10,916 bases of DNA, taken from positions 1 to 10,916 of the forward strand of contig CAKTHQ010000054.1 in NCBI GenBank assembly GCA_934565415.1. The letters run 5' to 3'. Within the stretch, counting starts at the first letter, position 1, and every line of letters starts with the position of its first letter. The translations under genes were made by a program, and so were the position numbers. The stretch comes from an uncultured Oscillospiraceae bacterium (GTDB lineage: Bacteria > Bacillota > Clostridia > Oscillospirales > Oscillospiraceae). Below are positions 6,040-10,916 of the stretch, piece by piece. Under the pieces are notes generated by a model. The model was not told where the DNA came from, made no database searches, and saw only the letters and a list, made by a program, of their open reading frames with translations.

Positions 6040-6951
6040 ATGCTATCCTTTTCCGGCTCTGCCAAGGCGGAGGTTTGCAAAGAATATCCCCAATCCGGCT
6101 GCTGCGCTCTGGCGGAGTGCTTTGGCATTCTTCTGTTTTGCAACAGTTTTCAGAAAGATTGCATTAAAATCATTACAGAAAGCCAGGACTTTGCAAAAAT
6201 TTTGCCAAAACTTTTTCGCAAAGCCTTTGCCCTTGGCTTCGACCAGATGCCGGAGGAAAACGCCTCCGGAAAGCTGGTGTTTCAGATTCGTTCCCAAGAA
6301 AAGATTTCTGCCATTATGGAGTCCTTTGGCTTTGCACCCGGGGATACCCTGTCCCTGCACATCAATCTTCCCGTGGTAGAGGAGGACTGCTGCAAGGCTG
6401 CCTTCCTGCGGGGGGCATTTTTGGCCGGGGGCAGCGTCACAAGTCCCAATAAAGCCTACCATATGGAGCTGACTACCACCCACCAGAGTGTTTCCCGGGA
6501 GTGCGACGCGCTCATCCGGGATACCTTGGGTTTTTCTCCCAAAACTGCTGACCGGGCAGGGGGGAAGGTGCTGTATCTGAAGCAGAGCGACCTGATTTCC
6601 GACTTCCTTACCTATCTGGGGGCCCCTGTGGCCGCAATGGGCATCATGGAAGCAAAGCTGGAAAAAGAACTTAACAATAAGGTGAACCGCTGCTGCAATT
6701 GCGACGATGCCAACACCTCCAAGGTGGTGGAAGCGGCCCAGGAGCAGCTGTCAGCCATCCGTATTTTGCGGGAGCGGGAGGTTTTGGAGTCCCTTCCGGG
6801 GAAGCTCCTGCAGGCGGTCAAGGCCCGGGAGGAAAATCCCGAGGCCTCTCTTTCCGAGCTGGCGGCCATGATGGAGCCGCCGATTACCAAGCCCGCCATG
6901 AATCACCGGCTCAAGCGGATTGTAGAGCTATCCAGGGAGGAACAGAAATGA
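6040..6951 (+). CDS. whiA: DNA-binding regulator WhiA
   Basis: A 303-aa WhiA protein, the usual Firmicute length. An N-terminal segment (KAEVCKEYPQSGCCALAE, 9-26) is followed by a LAGLIDADG-like fold without nuclease function; its hallmark is FLRGAFLAGGSV (122-133). Then comes the family motif NNKVNRCCNCDDANTSKVVEA (212-232, here split by eye) and a C-terminal helix-turn-helix (about 252-296) ending ITKPAMNHRLKRIVEL. WhiA controls sporulation septation in Streptomyces. In Bacillus it affects division and chromosome segregation. The ATG at 6040 has GAGAGG six bases upstream. The 18-nt gap to murB and the 4-nt ATGA overlap with dnaE indicate one transcript. Notably rapZ (yvcJ) and yvcK, often next to whiA in Firmicutes, are not here. 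Bases 6120-6250 are richer in A/T than the rest of the gene. Confidence 0.96.
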   Translation: MLSFSGSAKAEVCKEYPQSGCCALAECFGILLFCNSFQKDCIKIITESQDFAKILPKLFRKAFALGFDQMPEENASGKLVFQIRSQEKISAIMESFGFAPGDTLSLHINLPVVEEDCCKAAFLRGAFLAGGSVTSPNKAYHMELTTTHQSVSRECDALIRDTLGFSPKTADRAGGKVLYLKQSDLISDFLTYLGAPVAAMGIMEAKLEKELNNKVNRCCNCDDANTSKVVEAAQEQLSAIRILREREVLESLPGKLLQAVKAREENPEASLSELAAMMEPPITKPAMNHRLKRIVELSREEQK

Positions 6952-9900
6952 GCTTTGTGCATCTGCACGTCCATAGTGAGTACAGCCTGCTGGATGGGGC
7001 CTGCCGCATTGACTCCATGATGGACCGGGTCAAGGAACTCGGTCAGACTGCCGTTGCCATTACAGACCACGGTGTTATGTACGGCTGCATTGATTTTTAC
7101 AAGGCTGCCAAGGCTGCCGGGATCAAGCCCATTATTGGCTGCGAGGTTTATGTGGCCCCCCGGCTTATGTCTGACCGGGTTTATGGCTACGACAATGAAG
7201 CGCACCATCTGGTGCTGCTGTGCGAAAACAACAAGGGCTACGAAAACCTGTGCTACCTGGTATCGGAAGCGTTTCTTCACGGCTTTTACGGCAAACCCAG
7301 AATTGATCTGGACCTGCTGGAGGCTCATCACGAGGGGCTGATTGCCTTATCTGCCTGCTTAGGCGGCGCCATTCCCCAGGCACTTCTGAATGAAGAGTAT
7401 GAGAAAGCCAAGTCCATTGCCCTGCGAATGTCCGGGATTATGGGCCCGGATCGGTTCTATCTGGAGCTGCAGGACCACGGTATCGAAAAACAGCGGCCGG
7501 TGAACCAGGGCCTCCAGCGCCTGGCCCGGGAGACGGGGCTGCCCCTGGTCATTACCAACGATGCCCACTATCTCCGCAAGGATGATGCGGATGTACAGGA
7601 TATTCTGCTGTGCATCCAGACAAACAAGAGCGTAGACGACCTGAACCGAATGCGCTTCGAAACTCAGGAATTCTATCTAAAAAGCGAACAGGAGCTTCGG
7701 GCGTTGTTCCCCAACTGCACGGAAGCCTTTGACAATACGGTAAAAATCGCCCAGATGTGCAATGTGGAATTTACCTTCCACGAGTATCATTTACCCGCCT
7801 ATCCGGTGCCGGAGGGCTATACCAACGAGGAGTACTTCCGCAAACTTTGCGAGGAGGGCTTCCGGGAGCGGTACCCCAATGCGCCCAAGGAATACCGGGA
7901 GCGGATGGAGTACGAGATGGGTGTTATCAGCTCCATGGGCTATGTTAATTACTACCTTATTGTCTGGGATTTTATTCATTATGCTAAAAAGGCGGGAATC
8001 CCTGTAGGCCCTGGCCGTGGCTCCGGTGCGGGCTCTATTGTAGCCTACTGTATCCACATTACAGAAGTGGATCCCATGAAATACAACCTGATCTTCGAGC
8101 GCTTTTTGAATCCGGAGCGGGTGAGTATGCCGGATTTCGATACGGACTTTTGCCAGGAGCGCCGGGGAGAGGTCATCGACTATGTGTACCGGAAGTACGG
8201 GGCGGACCATGTGGCTCAGATTGTCACCTTCGGTACCATGGCTGCCCGGGGCGCCATCCGGGATGTGGGCCGGGCCCTGAACTTCACCTTTGCGGAAACG
8301 GATGTGGTGGCCAAGCTGGTGCCCTCCGGCCCTCACGTTACTTTGAAATCCGCCCTGCAGGAGTCTCCCAGGCTGAAGGAACTGTACGATGGGGACCCAA
8401 GGGTACAGAAGCTGATCGATACGGCCATGCGTTTGGAGGGAATGCCCCGGAACTCCTCTACCCATGCCGCGGGTGTGGTCATCACCGCCCAGCCGGTGTA
8501 CACCTATGTACCACTATCGAAAAACGACGATACCATTGTTACCCAGTACACCATGACCACCATCGAAGAGCTGGGCCTCCTGAAAATGGATTTCCTGGGC
8601 CTGCGGAACCTGACGGTGATTCAGGACGCGGAACAGCAGATTCAAAAGCTCCTGCCGGAATTCCGGATTGACCGGGTGCCGGACAACGATCCGGAGACCT
8701 TTGCCATGCTTTCCGAAGGCAAGACCCAGGGCGTTTTTCAGATGGAGTCCGCCGGTATGACCGGGGTGTGCATCAACATGAAGCCCAGCTCCATCGAAGA
8801 CATTACCGCTATCGTGGCCCTGTATCGGCCCGGTCCCATGGATTCCATCCCCAGATTCATTGCCAACAAGCTGGACCCGGGCAAGGTAACCTATAAAACA
8901 CCTCTTTTGGAGCCAATTCTGAAGGTGACCTATGGCTGCATTGTCTACCAGGAACAGGTGATTGAGATCTTCCGGAACCTGGGCGGCTATACCATGGGCC
9001 AGGCGGACAATATCCGAAGGGCCATTTCCAAGAAAAAGCTGAAGATCATCGAGCAGGAGCGGAAGGTATTCATCTATGGGGACAAGGACCAGAATATCTC
9101 CGGAGCCATCGCCAAGGGTGTTTCGGAGGCGGCGGCCCAGTCCATCTACGATGAGATTGTTGATTTTGCCAATTATGCCTTTAATAAGTCCCACGCAGTG
9201 TGCTATGCGGTGGTAAGCTACCAGACGGCTTACCTGAAATGTCATTATCCAAGGCAGTATATGGCTGCCCTCATGACATCCGTCCTGGATTCGGCGGTGA
9301 AAATCTCCGCTTACATTGCCGAATGCAAGGAGCTCGGCATTGCGCTGCTGCCGCCGGATATCAACCATTCCGAGGATCACTTCTCCGTAGAGGAGGAGGG
9401 GATCCGATTTGGCCTGGGTGCCGTAAAGAATATCGGCCGGGGGCTCATCCGGTCTGTTTCCCTCAAGCGAAAGGAAGGAGGGCCCTTCCGCTCGTTCCAG
9501 GACTTTTTGGAGCGAATGGAGGGGAGCGAGCTCAATAAGCGGGCCGTGGAAAACCTGATCCGATGCGGCGCCATGGATTGCTTTGGAAACCACCGCAGTG
9601 AGCTGATCGGCATCTACGAGGCAATGATGGACAGTATCGCCTCCAGCCGGAAGAAGAATCTGGAAGGCCAGATAGGCCTGTTTTCTCTGCTGGAGGAGGA
9701 TGCCCCCTCTGCTCAGATGGCCATTCCCCAAAAGCCGGAATTTCCAAAGGCGGAGCTGATGGCTATGGAAAAGGAGACTACCGGCATTTATCTTTCCGGC
9801 CACCCCATGGACGACTACCGAAAATACCTGAAAAATACCCATGTTTTGCCCATCGGCACGCTGATGGCCGAGGACTGTCAGCTCAAGGATGACGATGTAG

Positions 9901-10400
9901 TCAGTGTGGCCGGTATTATTCAGGTGGTGAAAAACAAAACCACCCGCAACAATTCCATGATGGCCTATGTGACTTTGGAAGACGATACAGCTTCCATTGA
10001 ACTGATTGTCTTTTCCAGGACCCTGGTGGAGGCCGGGGCCTATGTCCGGGAGAACAATGCCGTAGTGGTAACAGGGCGGCTTTCTCTGCGGGATGATAAG
10101 GAGCCCCAGATTATCGCCAACCGGATTCGTCCGATGACGGACTTTGCGCAGGCTGCCCCATCCGAAATGTCCCGCCGGATTCCGACGGAAAATCAGACCC
10201 TGTATCTCCGCCTTCCGGGGGAGGAAGGAACGCTTTATCCCAAAATCAAAGCCATTCTCAATATGTTTCCGGGCCGAAGCCGGGTGGTCCTCTACTTCGC
10301 GGATTCCAAGGCCCGCCGGGGAACCGCCTGCGGTTTCCGGGAAAGTATGCTGGCGGAGCTCCAAAATGTGCTTGGCCGGGAGAATGTTGTGCTCAAATAG
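6948..10400 (+). CDS. dnaE: DNA polymerase III subunit alpha DnaE
   Basis: Replicative C-family DNA polymerase, 1150 aa. The PHP domain opens with FVHLHVHSEYSLLDGA (His5, His7, His9) and has AITDHGVMYG. The polymerase core has GPGRGSGAGSIVAYC, then PDFDTDF (395-401) with metal-binding Asp396 and Asp398, and KMDFLGLRNL with the third Asp at 548. A FNKSHAVCYAVVSYQTAYLK block follows, then a helix-hairpin-helix region near 820 (GLGAVKNIGRGLI), a clamp-binding type pentapeptide QIGLF (908-912), an OB-fold (about 984-1055) and a C-terminal domain. There is no exonuclease insertion, so this is DnaE, not PolC. The ATG at 6948 overlaps the whiA stop (ATGA) and has AGGGAGG (6934-6940) seven bases upstream; the PHP signature starts at residue 3, which excludes the longer open frame upstream. 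It sits in the cytoplasmic replisome. No clear terminator follows. Whether it is the main or an accessory polymerase depends on a polC elsewhere. Confidence 0.97.
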   Translation: MSFVHLHVHSEYSLLDGACRIDSMMDRVKELGQTAVAITDHGVMYGCIDFYKAAKAAGIKPIIGCEVYVAPRLMSDRVYGYDNEAHHLVLLCENNKGYENLCYLVSEAFLHGFYGKPRIDLDLLEAHHEGLIALSACLGGAIPQALLNEEYEKAKSIALRMSGIMGPDRFYLELQDHGIEKQRPVNQGLQRLARETGLPLVITNDAHYLRKDDADVQDILLCIQTNKSVDDLNRMRFETQEFYLKSEQELRALFPNCTEAFDNTVKIAQMCNVEFTFHEYHLPAYPVPEGYTNEEYFRKLCEEGFRERYPNAPKEYRERMEYEMGVISSMGYVNYYLIVWDFIHYAKKAGIPVGPGRGSGAGSIVAYCIHITEVDPMKYNLIFERFLNPERVSMPDFDTDFCQERRGEVIDYVYRKYGADHVAQIVTFGTMAARGAIRDVGRALNFTFAETDVVAKLVPSGPHVTLKSALQESPRLKELYDGDPRVQKLIDTAMRLEGMPRNSSTHAAGVVITAQPVYTYVPLSKNDDTIVTQYTMTTIEELGLLKMDFLGLRNLTVIQDAEQQIQKLLPEFRIDRVPDNDPETFAMLSEGKTQGVFQMESAGMTGVCINMKPSSIEDITAIVALYRPGPMDSIPRFIANKLDPGKVTYKTPLLEPILKVTYGCIVYQEQVIEIFRNLGGYTMGQADNIRRAISKKKLKIIEQERKVFIYGDKDQNISGAIAKGVSEAAAQSIYDEIVDFANYAFNKSHAVCYAVVSYQTAYLKCHYPRQYMAALMTSVLDSAVKISAYIAECKELGIALLPPDINHSEDHFSVEEEGIRFGLGAVKNIGRGLIRSVSLKRKEGGPFRSFQDFLERMEGSELNKRAVENLIRCGAMDCFGNHRSELIGIYEAMMDSIASSRKKNLEGQIGLFSLLEEDAPSAQMAIPQKPEFPKAELMAMEKETTGIYLSGHPMDDYRKYLKNTHVLPIGTLMAEDCQLKDDDVVSVAGIIQVVKNKTTRNNSMMAYVTLEDDTASIELIVFSRTLVEAGAYVRENNAVVVTGRLSLRDDKEPQIIANRIRPMTDFAQAAPSEMSRRIPTENQTLYLRLPGEEGTLYPKIKAILNMFPGRSRVVLYFADSKARRGTACGFRESMLAELQNVLGRENVVLK

Positions 10401-10401
10401 C

Positions 10402-10430
10402 TTTTCAATTCATACGGAATATGTTATAAT
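10402..10430 (+). promoter_or_regulatory. Promoter of the lipoprotein gene
   Basis: A consensus TATAAT at 10425-10430 with an extended TG at 10422-10423, and TTTTCA at 10402-10407 as a 4-of-6 match to TTGACA, 17-nt spacer. The -35 starts one base after the end of the dnaE stop codon. This gives the lipoprotein gene its own housekeeping transcription besides any read-through from dnaE. Confidence 0.8.
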
Positions 10431-10460
10431 AAAGGGAAGCAGGGAAAGGAAGTTGATGCA

Positions 10461-10916
10461 TTGAAAAGGAAATGCCTGACTTTTGTATTTACATTGCTGA
10501 TAGCCTCACTGCTGTCTGCCTGTGGCTACCGCTCGGTGCAGGAGATGTATCGGTTCCCCAAGCGGACCCAGGAATATACGCTGCTGCAATCCACAATCCA
10601 GCAGGCTATGACCGGGCTGGAATTTGCCTCCCCAACTATGGGAGAGAATCAGCAGACGGTTCAGACGGCAGACCTGGACGGAGATGGGAAAGACGAGTAT
10701 CTTGTATTCGCCAGAGAGAATACCGAACGGCCTCTGAAGCTGCTGATTTTCCATGAAACAGAGGACGAACAGTATTACCTGATGGAAAAGATTTCCATGA
10801 ACGGCGCTGCCTTTGAGCGGGTGGAATATGCCGACATGGATGGCGTCCCCGGAAAGGAACTGGTGGTTGGCCGCCGCTTGAGCAATCAGATGATGCGCAT
10901 TGCGGCTGTGTACTCC
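10461..10916 (+). CDS. Uncharacterised lipoprotein with DxDGDG loops, 3' end cut by window edge
   Basis: The first 152 residues of a secreted lipoprotein whose end lies beyond the window. It begins MKRKCLTFVFTLLIASLLSAC: a basic N-terminus, a hydrophobic core and an LSAC lipobox, so signal peptidase II would cut before Cys21 and the protein would be anchored to the outer face of the membrane. After CGYRSVQEMYRFPKRTQEY come two acidic repeats, DLDGDGKDEYLVF (71-83) and DMDGVPGKELVVG (125-137), resembling calcium-binding loops of FG-GAP/VCBS-like proteins; the second lacks part of the DGDG core. The TTG start at 10461 is chosen because it gives the signal peptide at the right place and has AAAGGAAG (10445-10452) eight bases upstream; the nearby ATG at 10456 stops after two codons. 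I recall similar lipoproteins in Oscillospiraceae, with no known function. It has its own promoter. Confidence 0.82.
   Translation, partial: MKRKCLTFVFTLLIASLLSACGYRSVQEMYRFPKRTQEYTLLQSTIQQAMTGLEFASPTMGENQQTVQTADLDGDGKDEYLVFARENTERPLKLLIFHETEDEQYYLMEKISMNGAAFERVEYADMDGVPGKELVVGRRLSNQMMRIAAVYS

Noticed and set aside
6403..6435. LAGLIDADG homing endonuclease
   Set aside because: The LAGLIDADG-like stretch belongs to WhiA, whose known family members have this fold without nuclease activity. The gene is complete and in its normal neighbourhood before dnaE.
6699..6947. N-terminal extension of DnaE inside whiA
   Set aside because: The PHP signature begins at residue 3 from the ATG at 6948. The upstream part is an out-of-frame reading of the whiA helix-turn-helix region.
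10472..10756. 94-codon ATG open frame after dnaE
   Set aside because: It overlaps, in another frame, the TTG-started lipoprotein frame, which has a clear signal peptide, lipobox and ribosome binding site.

Overview
The window looks like a chromosomal stretch from a Gram-positive, moderately GC-rich member of the Clostridia, most plausibly an Oscillospiraceae/Ruminococcaceae-type gut Firmicute. The reasons are a FtsK/SpoIIIE translocase, a murB-whiA-dnaE cluster, strong AGGAGG-type ribosome binding sites, ATGA stop/start couplings, an ECF sigma/anti-sigma pair of the clostridial kind, and short two-hairpin intergenic repeats of a type I associate with gut Clostridia. The family assignment comes from memory and is not proven here. 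All genes lie on the + strand.

Layout. (1) 2-2668: ftsK/spoIIIE, cut at the left edge, closed by a strong intrinsic terminator (2676-2712). (2) 2733-4722: a two-gene ECF sigma operon. A candidate ECF-type promoter (TGCAAC, 16 nt, CGTC) lies upstream of a 185-aa ECF sigma factor, which overlaps by ATGA a 421-aa single-pass membrane protein, the likely cognate anti-sigma/sensor. (3) 4723-5109: 387 bases with no gene, made largely of four copies (two forward, two inverted) of a two-hairpin repeat. The last copy ends in a T tract and probably terminates the sigma operon. A fifth, half-length copy lies in the leader of the sigma gene, so the sigma/anti-sigma pair is bracketed by the family. (4) 5053-10400: an extended -10 promoter drives murB, whiA and dnaE, packed with an 18-nt gap and a 4-nt overlap. 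(5) 10402-10916: directly after the dnaE stop, a promoter with a consensus TATAAT box leads to a TTG-started lipoprotein gene that runs off the right edge.

How it fits together. ftsK (chromosome pumping), murB (peptidoglycan precursor), whiA (DNA-binding regulator tied to division and growth) and dnaE (replicative polymerase) are core cell-cycle and wall genes. The sigma/anti-sigma pair is an envelope-signalling cassette placed between them. The anti-sigma candidate and the terminal lipoprotein both carry Asp-rich DxDGxG loops on the outer face of the membrane.

I see no undescribed multi-gene defence or mobile system. The parts most worth a second look are the repeat cluster with a compensatory stem change, the apparently autoregulated sigma operon with a hairpin in its leader, the absence of rapZ and yvcK between murB and whiA, and the uncharacterised extracytoplasmic domains.
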